DNA from: Streptomyces sannanensis
Lineage (GTDB): Bacteria; Actinomycetota; Actinomycetes; Streptomycetales; Streptomycetaceae
DNA length: 64,000 nucleotides
Assembly: GCF_039536205.1 (NCBI RefSeq)
Contig: NZ_BAAAYL010000001.1
Location: 1,364,001 to 1,428,000, forward strand
Reading direction: 5' to 3'
The notes under the pieces were generated by a model. That model did not search any database and was not told the DNA's origin. It saw only the letters and a list, made by a program, of their open reading frames with translations. The position numbers and the translations under genes were made by a program. Within the stretch, counting starts at the first letter, position 1, and each line of letters begins with the position of its first letter. Below, piece after piece: positions 26,373-34,441 of the stretch.

Positions 26373-27017
26373 CTAGCGCCCCGTGAGACGCCTTGCGTTT
26401 TTCAGGTGTCCGGCCAGCCGCTCCTGAATGCGCACCGTGGCGTCGTCCAGGACCGCGCGGGTGCGTCTGCCGCTACCGTCCCCGGCCTCGAAGGCGTCAC
26501 CGAAGACGACATCGACCCTGCTGCGCAGCGGAGGGAGCCCCTGTATCAACCGTCCTCGGCTCTCCGCACTTCCCAGTACGGCGACCGGGACGATCGGCGC
26601 ACCGGACCGTACGGCGAAGTAGGCCAGCCCGGCACGCAGCGAGGCGAAGTCGCCCTCGCCCCGGGTGCCCTCGGGGAAGATGCCGAGCAGGCCGCCGTTC
26701 TCCAGCACGGAGAGGGCATGTGTGATCGCCGTGCGGTCGGCGCTCGTACGGTCCACCTTCAGCTGTCCGATTCCCTCCAGGAACCGGCCGAGCGGGCCGA
26801 CGAACGCCTCCTGCTTGATCAGGAAGTGCACGGGACGGGGCGCGGTGCCCATCAGCATCGGGCCGTCGAGGTTGTGTGCGTGGTTGACGGCGAGGATCGC
26901 CGGGCCGATCGCCGGGACCCGCCAGGCTCCGAGTACCCGCGGCTTCCACAGCCCGTACATCAGCCCGATGCCGATCCTCCGGCCGACCGCGGCACCCCGC
27001 TCCGAGGGAGCGGTCAC
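26373..27017 (-). CDS. 1-acyl-glycerol-3-phosphate acyltransferase-like protein
   Basis: A protein of 214 residues. GTG 27017 overlaps the cmk stop by four bases (GTGA), which decides the start. The family blocks are visible: block I AVNHAHNLDG (H-x4-5-D variant; usual NHxSxxD), block III LLGIFPEGTRGEGDFASLR, and block IV GAPIVPVAVLGSAES. It should acylate a lysophospholipid at the membrane. The wider spacing of His and Asp in block I (HNLD) is worth noting. The cmk-plsC-der order is a well-conserved actinobacterial cluster. Confidence 0.85.
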   Translation of the reverse strand: MTAPSERGAAVGRRIGIGLMYGLWKPRVLGAWRVPAIGPAILAVNHAHNLDGPMLMGTAPRPVHFLIKQEAFVGPLGRFLEGIGQLKVDRTSADRTAITHALSVLENGGLLGIFPEGTRGEGDFASLRAGLAYFAVRSGAPIVPVAVLGSAESRGRLIQGLPPLRSRVDVVFGDAFEAGDGSGRRTRAVLDDATVRIQERLAGHLKNARRLTGR

Positions 27018-27697
27018 CTGGCGGCCGCCCGCTTCTCCTCGACGAGGGTGACCACACACTCCACGACCTGGTCCAGGGTCAGGTCGGTGGTGTCCACCTC
27101 GACGGCGTCGTCCGCCTTGGCGAGCGGGGAGGTCCTACGGCTGGAGTCGGCCTCGTCCCGCTTGATCAGGGCCGCCTTGGTGGAGGCCAGGTCGGCGGAC
27201 TCCTTGCCCTTGAGCTCACCGCTGCGGCGCGCGGCGCGCGCCTCCGGGGAAGCGGTCAGGAAGATCTTGAGGTCGGCGTCCGGCAGCACGGTCGTACCGA
27301 TGTCACGGCCCTCGACGACGATGCCCTGCCGGGCCGTCAGGGCGATGGAGCGCTGCAGCTCGGTGATCACCGCGCGGACCTCGGCCACCGCGCTGACCGC
27401 GCTGACCTTGGAGGTGACCTCCTGGGTCCGGATCGGGCCGGCCACGTCGACGCCGTCGACCGTGATGGTCGGACCGGCCGGGTCGGTGCCGGAGACGATC
27501 ACGGGCTTGGCGGAGGCGGTCGCGATCGCGGCGGGGTCGTCGGTGTCGATCCCGTTGTTGATCATCCACCAGGTGATCGCCCGGTACTGGGCGCCGGTGT
27601 CCAGGTAGCTGAGGCCGAGCTTGGCGGCGACGGCCTTCGAGGTGCTGGACTTGCCCGTGCCGGAGGGGCCGTCGATGGCGACGATCACGGATTCCAC
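27014..27697 (-). CDS. cmk: Cytidylate kinase
   Basis: A protein of 227 residues. GTG 27697 (VESVIVAIDGPSGTGKSSTS) is chosen over GTG 27709 because the ribosome-binding AGGAAGG lies at a workable distance. P-loop GPSGTGKSS starts near residue 9. YLDTGAQYRAITW binds substrate. VVEGRDIGTTVLPDADLKIF and TASPEARAARRSGE form the CMP-binding and LID regions. It phosphorylates CMP/dCMP. Translationally coupled to the acyltransferase gene. Confidence 0.95.
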   Translation of the reverse strand: MESVIVAIDGPSGTGKSSTSKAVAAKLGLSYLDTGAQYRAITWWMINNGIDTDDPAAIATASAKPVIVSGTDPAGPTITVDGVDVAGPIRTQEVTSKVSAVSAVAEVRAVITELQRSIALTARQGIVVEGRDIGTTVLPDADLKIFLTASPEARAARRSGELKGKESADLASTKAALIKRDEADSSRRTSPLAKADDAVEVDTTDLTLDQVVECVVTLVEEKRAAAR

Positions 27698-27957
27698 GGT
27701 GTGGGACACCTTCCTGGTACACGGGAGCGGGTATGCGGCGGGGCGGGAACGGCCCCCGCACAAGGTTACTGGCTGGCCGCGCCCACCCCGAACGCCCCGG
27801 GTTCCGCCCCGGCGGAACGACTGCCCCGCCCATGCCGGATCGACCAGCCCCGCACCCTCCTCTCCACCGCCGCCCACGCACCGCCCGGCGCCGGGCCGCC
27901 TCACGGGCTTCGGACGCCTGGCCGGCCTCCGGCCGCCGAGTGGTCGCCACGGATGGG
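27698..27957. other. Intergenic region with a 17-bp direct repeat of the tyrA tail
   Basis: 260 bp separate cmk from tyrA. TGCCGGATCGACCAGCC occurs at 27833-27849 and again at 27962-27978, the latter being the last codons of tyrA (antisense). The copy suggests a small tandem duplication downstream of tyrA. No gene is seen here. Confidence 0.6.
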
Positions 27958-29043
27958 CTACTGCCGGATCGACCAGCCGCGCTCCCGCAGCGCCGCCGAC
28001 AGGACCGGCGCCGCCTTCGGTTCGACCATCAGCTGGACCAGGCCCGCCTGCTGGCCCGTCGCGTGCTCGATGCGGACGTCCTCGACGTTGACCCCGGCAC
28101 GGCCCGCGTCCGCGAAGATACGGGCCAGTTCGCCCGGCTGGTCGCTGATGAGGACGGCCACGACCTCGTACACCGTGGGGGCGGCCCCGTGCTTTCCGGG
28201 GACCCGGTGGCGGCCCGCGTTGCCCCGGCGCAGTACGTCCTCAATACCCTCGGCTCCCTCATGGCGCTTGGCCTCGTCCGAGGACTCGAGGGCGCGCAGG
28301 GACCGTACGGTCTCGTCCAGGTCCGCGGCGATCCCGGCCAGCACATCGGCGACTGGCCCCGGGTTGGCGGAGAGGATCTCGACCCACATCCGGGGGTCGG
28401 AGGCGGCGATCCGGGTGACGTCCCGGATGCCCTGCCCGCACAGGCGTACCGCCGCTTCGCCGGCCTCCTCCAGCCGCGCCGCGACCATCGATGAGACCAG
28501 CTGGGGGGTGTGGGAGACCAGCGCCACGGCCCGGTCATGGGCGTCGGCGTCCATGACGACCGGCACGGCCCGGCACAGGGCGACCAGTTCCAGGGCGAGG
28601 TTGAGCACCTCGGTGTCCGTGTCCCGGGTCGGGGTGAGCACCCAGGGGCGCCCCTCGAAGAGGTCGGCGGTGGCGGCCAGCGGGCCGGAGCGCTCCTTGC
28701 CGGACATCGGATGCGTACCGATGTACGAGGTGAGGTCCAGGCCCAGCGCCTCCAGCTCGCGGCGCGGGCCGCCCTTGACGCTGGCGACGTCGAGGTAGCC
28801 GCGGGCGACGCCGCGGCGCATGGCGTCGGCGAGGGTCGCCGCCACATGCGCGGGCGGCACGGCGACGACCGCGAGGTCGACCCTGCCCTCGGCCGGCTCG
28901 TCCGTGCCCGCGCCGAGCGCCGCGGCGGTGCGGGCCTGCGCCTGGTCGTGGTCGACGAGGTGGACCTCGACGCCGCGGCCGGACAGGGCGAGAGCGGCGG
29001 AGGTTCCGATCAGACCGGTGCCGATGACGAGCGCGGTTCTCAC
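27958..29043 (-). CDS. tyrA: Prephenate dehydrogenase with ACT domain
   Basis: A protein of 361 residues with a GTG start overlapping the aroH stop by four bases. ALVIGTGLIGTSAALAL is the NAD(P)-binding loop. IGTHPMSGKERSGP carries the conserved active-site His. VSHTPQLVSSMVA and the all-alpha dimerisation domain follow. From about 285, YEVVAVLISDQPGELARIF starts an ACT domain expected to bind tyrosine. It converts prephenate to 4-hydroxyphenylpyruvate. The aroH-tyrA coupling places chorismate mutase and dehydrogenase in one operon, as expected for tyrosine synthesis. Confidence 0.95.
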   Translation of the reverse strand: MRTALVIGTGLIGTSAALALSGRGVEVHLVDHDQAQARTAAALGAGTDEPAEGRVDLAVVAVPPAHVAATLADAMRRGVARGYLDVASVKGGPRRELEALGLDLTSYIGTHPMSGKERSGPLAATADLFEGRPWVLTPTRDTDTEVLNLALELVALCRAVPVVMDADAHDRAVALVSHTPQLVSSMVAARLEEAGEAAVRLCGQGIRDVTRIAASDPRMWVEILSANPGPVADVLAGIAADLDETVRSLRALESSDEAKRHEGAEGIEDVLRRGNAGRHRVPGKHGAAPTVYEVVAVLISDQPGELARIFADAGRAGVNVEDVRIEHATGQQAGLVQLMVEPKAAPVLSAALRERGWSIRQ

Positions 29044-29402
29044 TGGGCGATGTCCTTGCGCAGGGAGGCCGCGGCGCCGAGGTAGACGTGCGCGATCTCC
29101 GACTTGGCCAGTTCGGTCTCGACGTGGGCGAGCAGCCGTACGACGCGCGGCATGGCGCCCGTGACGTCCAGCTCCTGGGCGCAGATCAGCGGTACGTCGA
29201 CGATGCCCAGCTTCCGCGCCGCGGCGGCCGGGAAGTCGCTGTGCAGATCGGGCGTGGCCGTGAACCAGACGCTGATCAGGTCGTCGGCGGTGAGGCCGTT
29301 GCGCTCGAGTACGGCCGTGAGCAGCGCGCCGACCTGCTCGTCCATGTGCCCGGACTCGTCCCGTTCCAGCTGGACGGCTCCACGGACCGCTCGTACCGCC
29401 AC
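29040..29402 (-). CDS. aroH: Chorismate mutase, AroH type
   Basis: A protein of 120 residues: AVRAVRGAVQLERDESGHM, TADDLISVWFTATPDLHSDF, PAAAARKLGIVDVPLICAQE and MPRVVRLLAHVET, ending YLGAAASLRKDIAQ. This is the trimeric AroH-class (Bacillus-type) chorismate mutase, with the Arg and Cys/Glu active-site pattern (RGAVQLERD, CAQEL). It converts chorismate to prephenate for the tyrA product encoded next. A MITE-like element begins 43 bp upstream of the start, so the promoter lies in or just before it. Confidence 0.95.
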   Translation of the reverse strand: MAVRAVRGAVQLERDESGHMDEQVGALLTAVLERNGLTADDLISVWFTATPDLHSDFPAAAARKLGIVDVPLICAQELDVTGAMPRVVRLLAHVETELAKSEIAHVYLGAAASLRKDIAQ

Positions 29403-29444
29403 GTCGTACTCCTCACTGCGTGCTTGCTGCGACTCCGTTTCAGC

Positions 29445-29721
29445 CTAGTGCCGCGACCGGCAACGTTTGCCCCTCAAGGAGCGGCGTCCGGTGCGTGCGA
29501 TCGCAAGGCGGACGAAGACCCTCGTAGCAGCGCTCCTCGGGTTTTCGTCCAACGCAGCGAGCGTGCGTGCCCGGGGCCACCCTGGGGCCACCCTGCCACC
29601 CTGCCACCCTGGGGGCACCCTGGGGGCACCCTGGGGGCACCCTGGGGGCACCCAGCGGTAGCTGGGGGAGGTAGCTGGGGGAACGTCGCGACGGGGCAAA
29701 CGTTGCCGGGAGGGGCATTAG
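29445..29721. mobile_element. 277-bp MITE-like element (CTAGTGCC ends)
   Basis: The left end begins CTAGTGCC and the reverse complement of the right end begins CTAATGCC. Both continue with an identical CCGGCAACGTTTGCCCC. The left interior has AAGGAGCGGCGTCCGGTGCG and GATCGCAAGGCGG. The middle has about five CCCTGGGGGCA/CCCTGCCA tandem words. Near the right end lies the CCCAGCGGTAGCTGGG palindrome with GAGGTAGCTGGG copies. No protein is encoded. A near-identical left half recurs at 54448-54538. Confidence 0.75.
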
Positions 29722-29765
29722 TCCATATGCGCGCAGGGATGCGGCGACCACCCTCCGGGACGGTG

Positions 29766-30158
29766 TCAGAGCTCCTGCTGCCGGAACTCGTCCGCGAGGG
29801 CTGCCTGGGGGAGCTCTCCGGCCGGAGTGAGATCGTCCACCGCCTGCGGAAGGACGTAGGCGAGCTCTTCGGCGGCCTCCTCCAGGGTGGCGCCCACCTG
29901 CTGGGCGACCTGCTGAAGGGTCGAGGGCGGCAGTGCCTTTGCCAGCTGCGCGCCGCTGACCGGCTGGTTCGCCCCATGGCCGATCCAGGAGCGGGTCTGT
30001 TCCCGCAGGCCGGCCTTGTCCAACATGTCGATCAGGCCCGGGAGCGGGTTGCCGCCTCCGCCCGAGTTTCCGCCGCCGAGCGCGCCGAGGAGCGCTCCCA
30101 GGACGTTCCGGCCGCTGCTCTCGCCGCTCAGAAGGCCGCCGAGGTCTTCTCTCGCCAT
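29766..30158 (-). CDS. YidB-family (DUF937) protein
   Basis: A protein of 130 residues with an ATG start. It opens with a Gly-rich segment (NVLGALLGALGGGNSGGGGN), then LPGLIDMLDKAGLREQTRSW, IGHGANQPVSGAQLAKALPP and LQQVAQQVGATLEEAAEELA, ending VLPQAVDDLTPAGELP. The pattern GLGxxVxSWVGxGxNxPIS and the Ala-rich helix mark YidB/DUF937 proteins. Their function is unknown. It lies alone between the MITE and a divergent DUF952 gene. Confidence 0.88.
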   Translation of the reverse strand: MAREDLGGLLSGESSGRNVLGALLGALGGGNSGGGGNPLPGLIDMLDKAGLREQTRSWIGHGANQPVSGAQLAKALPPSTLQQVAQQVGATLEEAAEELAYVLPQAVDDLTPAGELPQAALADEFRQQEL

Positions 30159-30270
30159 GGTCCTGCCTTCCTGCCTTTCAGAGGAAAGACAGGGTCAATG
30201 TCACCCATGCCGGCTCTCTCCGCCACTCGGGCCGATCCGGGTGGCCGGAACGTGCGGTAGAACCGTCCGC

Positions 30271-30606
30271 ATGATCTTTCATGTCGTACCGCTGGACGAA
30301 TGGGCCGCCGAGCCGGACCTTCCGTACGCACCCGCGTCGCTGACCGCCGAGGGCTTTGTCCACTGTTCGGGCGACGAGACGGCCGCGCTCGCCATCGCGG
30401 ACGGCCACTTCCGAGACACGCCCGGCCCGCTGCTGGTGCTGGTGATCGAGGAGGCGGCGATCGGGGCCGAGGTCCGCTGGGAGGGCACCGAGGACGCCCT
30501 CTTCCCGCATGTGTACGGGCCGGTCGAGCGGGCCGCGGTCACCGCGTTGCTGGAGGTGCGCCGGGACTCGCACGGCCGGGCGGTCGAGCTCATTCCATGG
30601 GTCTGA
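30271..30606 (+). CDS. DUF952 family protein
   Basis: A protein of 111 residues with an ATG start: MIFHVVPLDEWAAEPDLPYA, SLTAEGFVHCSGDETAALAI, LLVLVIEEAAIGAEVRWEG, LFPHVYGPVERAAVTALLEV. The EGFIHCS block and FPHxYGPL block are characteristic of DUF952, a family structurally linked to glutathione-transferase-like or ADP-ribosyl-type folds without a settled activity. It is divergent from yidB across 112 bp. Codon usage is normal. Confidence 0.88.
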   Translation: MIFHVVPLDEWAAEPDLPYAPASLTAEGFVHCSGDETAALAIADGHFRDTPGPLLVLVIEEAAIGAEVRWEGTEDALFPHVYGPVERAAVTALLEVRRDSHGRAVELIPWV

Positions 30607-30678
30607 CGCCGGGCGCGGCTGCTTCGTGAGTGGTGCTTGCCGCGTCAAGATGCTCCTCCGGAACGAGAGGAGCAGAGC

Positions 30679-31158
30679 ATGAGTGACATGACGGGCGCCG
30701 GCCGGCGGGCGGTTCTCGCGGCGGGCGCAGCGGCCGCCGGCACGGCCGCGCTGACCGGATGCGGCAACGACAGCAGCGAGGAGAGCGGCACCACGGCGGC
30801 CACGACAACCGAGGCGGCGGCGGACCCCACCCTCGCGGCGGACGCCCCGGCGGCCGCGACCCACCGTCACAGGGTGGTGCTGGCGAAGACCTCGGAGATC
30901 CCGGTCCGCGGCGGCAAGATCTTCGCCAAGCACAAGGTCGTGGTCACCCAGCCGAAGGCCGGCACCTTCAAGGCCTTCTCCGCGATCTGCACCCATCGCG
31001 GCTGCACGGTCAACAAGGTGGTCAACGGCACCATCGACTGTCCCTGCCACGGCAGCAAGTTCCACATCGCCGACGGCTCGGTCGCGCACGGCCCTGCCCA
31101 GCGCCCGCTGCCGGCGAAGCACATCACCGTCAAAAAGGGTTCGATCATCCTCGACTGA
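30679..31158 (+). CDS. Exported Rieske (2Fe-2S) lipoprotein
   Basis: A protein of 159 residues; ATG with GAGAGGAGC upstream. The N-terminus has GAGRRAVLAAGAAAAGTAAL (twin-arginine-like) and a lipobox LTGC. A Thr/Ala/Glu-rich linker follows. The Rieske ligands are CTHRGC (about residue 104) and CPCHGSKF (about 121), with the usual Gly-rich end KGSIILD. A membrane-anchored electron-transfer protein outside the cell is likely. Streptomyces genomes carry several such solo Rieske lipoproteins; no oxidase partner is next to it. Confidence 0.9.
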   Translation: MSDMTGAGRRAVLAAGAAAAGTAALTGCGNDSSEESGTTAATTTEAAADPTLAADAPAAATHRHRVVLAKTSEIPVRGGKIFAKHKVVVTQPKAGTFKAFSAICTHRGCTVNKVVNGTIDCPCHGSKFHIADGSVAHGPAQRPLPAKHITVKKGSIILD

Positions 31159-31176
31159 CCCAGCACAATCTCGTGC

Positions 31177-31890
31177 ATGCCCCCGACTGCCGAAGACATG
31201 GTGCGCGACCACACGATCTACGCGTGCGTGATGGGTTCGCGCGCCTTCGGCCTGGCGACGGAGGACAGCGACACCGACCGCCGTGGTGTCTTTCTCGCCC
31301 CGACCCCGCTGTTCTGGCGCTTCGAGAAACCGCCGACACATGTCGAGGGCCCGGCTCCCGAGCAGTTCAGCTGGGAGCTGGAACGTTTCTGCGAACTGGC
31401 CCTGCGAGCCAATCCCAACATCCTGGAGTGCCTGCACTCCCCCCTCGTCGAGTACACCGACAGCACCGGCCTCGAACTCCTGGCCCTGCGCGACGCGTTC
31501 CTCTCCCGCCAGGCCCACCAGACCTTCGTCCGCTACGCCGTCGGCCAACGCAAGAAGCTCGACGCGGACATCCGGCAGCACGGCGCCCCGCGCTGGAAGC
31601 ACGCGATGCATCTGCTGCGCCTCTTGATGAGCTGCCGCGACCTCCTGCGCACGGGCGAACTGACCCTGGACGTTGCCGAGGAACGCGCCTCTCTCCTCGT
31701 GGTCAAACGGGGCGAGGTCCCCTGGCCGGAGGTGGAGGCCCGCATGACCCGCCTGGCGGAAGAGGCGGACGCCGCGGCAACCCGCAGCCCACTCCCGGCG
31801 GAACCGGACCGGGCTCGGGTCGAGGACTTCCTCATACGCGTCCGCAAGGCATCGGCTCACACACTCAGCCCGACTTCCGTACGCGTATGA
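31177..31890 (+). CDS. Nucleotidyltransferase-fold protein (MNT-like)
   Basis: A protein of 237 residues starting at ATG 31177. The polymerase-beta-type motif is CVMGSRAFGLATEDSDTDRR, with GS followed by the Asp pair. NPNILECLHSPLVEYTD and GQRKKLDADIRQHGAPRWKH, then AMHLLRLLMSCRDLLRTGEL, are typical of the large predicted nucleotidyltransferase family. The substrate is unknown. Its 3' end overlaps by 26 bp a broken homologue on the other strand, which shares the LxxFVIRVRKS-type ending. Confidence 0.85.
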   Translation: MPPTAEDMVRDHTIYACVMGSRAFGLATEDSDTDRRGVFLAPTPLFWRFEKPPTHVEGPAPEQFSWELERFCELALRANPNILECLHSPLVEYTDSTGLELLALRDAFLSRQAHQTFVRYAVGQRKKLDADIRQHGAPRWKHAMHLLRLLMSCRDLLRTGELTLDVAEERASLLVVKRGEVPWPEVEARMTRLAEEADAAATRSPLPAEPDRARVEDFLIRVRKASAHTLSPTSVRV

Positions 31891-32571
31891 CGAAATCGTG
31901 CAGCGCGTCGTACGCGGACGGCTCCCCCGGCAGAGCCGAGGACTCCTGGGCCTCGTCCAGGGCCCTGTGGAGCGCCTCCACGTCGGAGCGGACCAGCTCC
32001 TGGGTCACGACCGTGAGCGGGCCGTGCTCGGCGTCGGCCTTGGCCGCGATCAGGTCCGGCAGATAGGCCGGGGAGTCGACCTCGTCCAGCAGCGTGGGCA
32101 GCTGCGCCTGCACCGTGCGCGTGCGCATCAGGTGGATGCCGGTGAGGAGCACCCGGAAGGTGTAGAGCAGCGGCTTCAGTTCGCCGCTCTTCTCGAACAG
32201 CCGCCACTGCGTGTGCGCGAAACCCCGGTAGTGGTGGGCGTGATGGCGGGTGAGCACGCCGGGGGCGAGTGCCACCAGCTCCGCATGCGGGTCCGTCGTG
32301 TGCACCACGAGCGGCGACAGAACTTGCGCAGGTCGTGCGTGACCAGGTCCATCTCGACCCCGTCGCGGTCCCACATGCGGCTGCGTGTCTCCTCCACCTC
32401 ACGGAGTCCCAGCAGTTCGTCGGCGGACAGCAGGTGGACGCCCCTCAGATCCACATCGGAGTCGCGTGACGGGAACCCGTACAGATGGGCTCCCGACACG
32501 GTGGCGAACAGCAGCGGGTCCGGCTGATCGGCGACGACGGGGGTGAGGTCCATACTCAAGGCATCCAGCAT
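31865..32571 (-). pseudogene. Frameshifted nucleotidyltransferase paralogue
   Basis: The 5' part (ATG 32571 or 32553) reads TVSGAHLYGFPSRDSDVDLR, the GSxxxG-DxD nucleotidyltransferase motif, then DGVEMDLVTHDLRKFC. At about 32312-32322 the frame breaks: the family continues in another frame as LSPLVVHTTDPHAELVALAP, LTRHHAHHYRGFAHTQWRLF and so on to FVIRVRKSG. Between KFC and LSPLVV the segment expected in relatives (roughly 15 residues) is missing, so a deletion that is not a multiple of three explains the break better than one base error. The product is probably non-functional. Confidence 0.75.
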
Positions 32572-32574
32572 GGA

Positions 32575-33585
32575 TCAAGCGTCCCAGAGCGCTCCCAGCG
32601 TCAGCAGCTCGCTGCGGTACTCGATGCGCTCCGCCCATGCCTTGGGCCAGGCCGCGGCGCCCAGATGGGCGCCGGCGAAGGCGCCGGTGAGGCAGGCGAT
32701 CGAGTCGGAGTCGCCGCGCGTGCAGGCTGCGCGGCGCAGGGCGGTGACCGGCTCGTCGGGGAAGAGCAGGAAGCAGTGCAGCGCGGTGGCGAGCGCCTCC
32801 TCGGCGATCCAGCCGTCGCCCGTCCCCAGGCAGGGGTCGGTCTCCGGGGAGGGGGTGCGCAGCGCCTTCACCAGGCGGTCCAGGACGTCGAGGCACTCGT
32901 CCCAGCCGCGGGCGATGAAGTGTTCCGGCGAGGGGTCGTGGGCGCGGGTCCACAGGTCGCCGAGCCAGCGGTGGTGGTAGCGGGTGCGGTTGCGGAGGGC
33001 GTACGAGCGCAGTTGACCGGCCAGGCCGGTCGGCTCGGTGCCCTGCGCGAGGAGGAACACCGCGCGGGCGGTGAGGTCGGAGGCGGCCAGCGCCGTCGGG
33101 TGGCCATGGGTGAGCGCCGACTGAAGCTGCGCGGCGCCGGCGCGCTGTTCCTCGCTGAGGCCCTGGGCGAGGCCGACCGGGGCGACGCGCATGTTGGCGC
33201 CGCAGCCCTTCGACTCGACCTGGCTCGCCGCCTGCCAGGGCCGGTCGCTGTCGAGGAGTCGGCAGGCGACCAGGCAGGTGCGGCCGGGGGCGCGGTTGTT
33301 CTCCGGGGAGTGGTACCAGTCCACGAACTCCTCGCGGACCGGCCGGGCCAGCCGCGCGGGCGTGAGCAGTCCGCGGGCCATCGCGGTGCGTATGCCGCGC
33401 CCCAGGGCGAGGGTCATCTGGGTGTCGTCAGTGACGATCGCGGGCTGTGGGAGTTCCATCTCCCGCCAGGGACCGCACTTCTCGAGGATCCGCGGGACGT
33501 CGTTGAACTCGGTGGGGAAACCGAGTGCGTCGCCGAGGGCGAGTCCGATGAGGGAGCCGGTCGCCGCACGCTTGGTTCCGTTCAT
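32575..33585 (-). CDS. ADP-ribosylglycohydrolase family protein
   Basis: A protein of 336 residues; ATG 33585 with AAGGA eight bases upstream, overlapping the regulator's stop by four bases. It opens RAATGSLIGLALGDALGFPT and VTDDTQMTLALGRGI, whose TDDTQM motif binds the Mg pair of DraG-type hydrolases. The C-terminal metal motif is AACTRGDSDSIACLTGAFAG (GDSDS). It should remove ADP-ribose from a protein or small molecule. The coupling with an NrtR-type Nudix regulator points to NAD/ADP-ribose metabolism. Confidence 0.92.
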   Translation of the reverse strand: MNGTKRAATGSLIGLALGDALGFPTEFNDVPRILEKCGPWREMELPQPAIVTDDTQMTLALGRGIRTAMARGLLTPARLARPVREEFVDWYHSPENNRAPGRTCLVACRLLDSDRPWQAASQVESKGCGANMRVAPVGLAQGLSEEQRAGAAQLQSALTHGHPTALAASDLTARAVFLLAQGTEPTGLAGQLRSYALRNRTRYHHRWLGDLWTRAHDPSPEHFIARGWDECLDVLDRLVKALRTPSPETDPCLGTGDGWIAEEALATALHCFLLFPDEPVTALRRAACTRGDSDSIACLTGAFAGAHLGAAAWPKAWAERIEYRSELLTLGALWDA

Positions 33586-34316
33586 GAGGGTTTTCCTTCC
33601 GGGCGCAGCAGGGGCGGGTGCAGCGCGGTGGCGCCGCCCGCGCGGTAGAGGGCTGCGGGTTTTCCGCGACCTCCGGTCAGGCGCGCGGCCCCGGCCACCG
33701 GCTCGACGAAGCCGGGGGTGGCGAGGACCTTGCGCCGGAAGTTGGGCCGGTCCAGGGTCGTGCCCCAGACTGTCTCGTACACCTGCCGGAGCTCGCCGAG
33801 CGTGAACTCGGGCGGGCAGAAGGACGTGGCGAGGCAGGTGTACTCGAGCTTGGCGCCGATGCGTTCGCGGGCGTCGGCGAGGATCCGCTCGTGGTCGAAG
33901 GCGAGCCGGTCGTACGAACCGACGGGCAGCCACCGCGCCTGTGCCGCGTCGCCGCCGCCGCGCGGCTCGGGCAGGTCGGGTACGAGCGCGGTGTACGCGA
34001 CGGACACGACCCGCATCCTGGGGTCGCGGTCCGGGTCGCTGTACGTACGCAGCTGCTCCAGGTGGAGCGAGGCCACGACCTCGTCCGACAGCCCGGTCTC
34101 CTCGGCCAGTTCGCGCCGGGCGGCCTGCCCGGCGGACTCGCGTGGCAGGACGAACCCTCCGGGCAGCGCCCAGGCACCGGCGTAGGGGTCCTGGCCGCGC
34201 TCGACGAGCAGGACGTGCAGCCGGCCGTCCCGCACGGTGAACACGGCGAGGTCGACGGTGACCGCGAACGGTTCGAAGGCGTATTTGTCGTAGCCCTCGG
34301 GGGCTTGGGCGCTCAT
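33582..34316 (-). CDS. nrtR: NrtR-type Nudix regulator of NAD metabolism
   Basis: A protein of 244 residues (ATG 34316 five bases after GGGGAG; GTG 34319 is an alternative). The N-terminal Nudix domain reads VTVDLAVFTVRDGRLHVLLV, GAWALPGGFVLPRESAGQAA and RRELAEETGLSD. The C-terminal part (YTCLATSFCPPEFTLGELRQ, VYETVWGTTLDRPNFRRKVL) is the winged-helix DNA-binding half of NrtR proteins, which sense ADP-ribose and repress NAD genes. A palindromic operator lies directly upstream, supporting autoregulation. The downstream partner is an ADP-ribosylglycohydrolase rather than a NAD-biosynthesis gene. Confidence 0.85.
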   Translation of the reverse strand: MSAQAPEGYDKYAFEPFAVTVDLAVFTVRDGRLHVLLVERGQDPYAGAWALPGGFVLPRESAGQAARRELAEETGLSDEVVASLHLEQLRTYSDPDRDPRMRVVSVAYTALVPDLPEPRGGGDAAQARWLPVGSYDRLAFDHERILADARERIGAKLEYTCLATSFCPPEFTLGELRQVYETVWGTTLDRPNFRRKVLATPGFVEPVAGAARLTGGRGKPAALYRAGGATALHPPLLRPEGKPS

Positions 34317-34329
34317 CACTGCTCCCCTT

Positions 34330-34354
34330 CTTTATAGTCAGTGTGACCATAAAG
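34330..34354. promoter_or_regulatory. Candidate NrtR operator
   Basis: Read on the minus strand, CTTTATGGTCA-CAC-TGACTATAAAG has 11-bp arms with one mismatch around a 3-base centre. It ends 13 bases before the nrtR start. The TAGTCA/TGACTA half-sites resemble known NrtR boxes. It probably overlaps the promoter and mediates autorepression. Confidence 0.72.
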
Positions 34355-34397
34355 GTGATCGGTAACCCCCGGCAAGAGGCTGTGTCCGAAAAAGAAA

Positions 34398-34422
34398 GAG
34401 CCCGCTGCCTTCACGGCAGCGG
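34398..34422 (-). terminator. Intrinsic terminator after the pseudouridine synthase gene
   Basis: The stem GCCCGCTGCC/GGCAGCGGGC with loop TTCA is followed on the minus strand by CTCTTTCTTTTTC, a U-rich tract. It ends the scpA-scpB-rluB transcript. Confidence 0.88.
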
Positions 34423-34441
34423 GCCCTTCATGTCTCCGGTA

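Noticed and set aside
24903..27608. Plus-strand open frame of 901 codons opposite der, the acyltransferase and cmk
   Set aside because: Antisense shadow of three core genes; no family motif.
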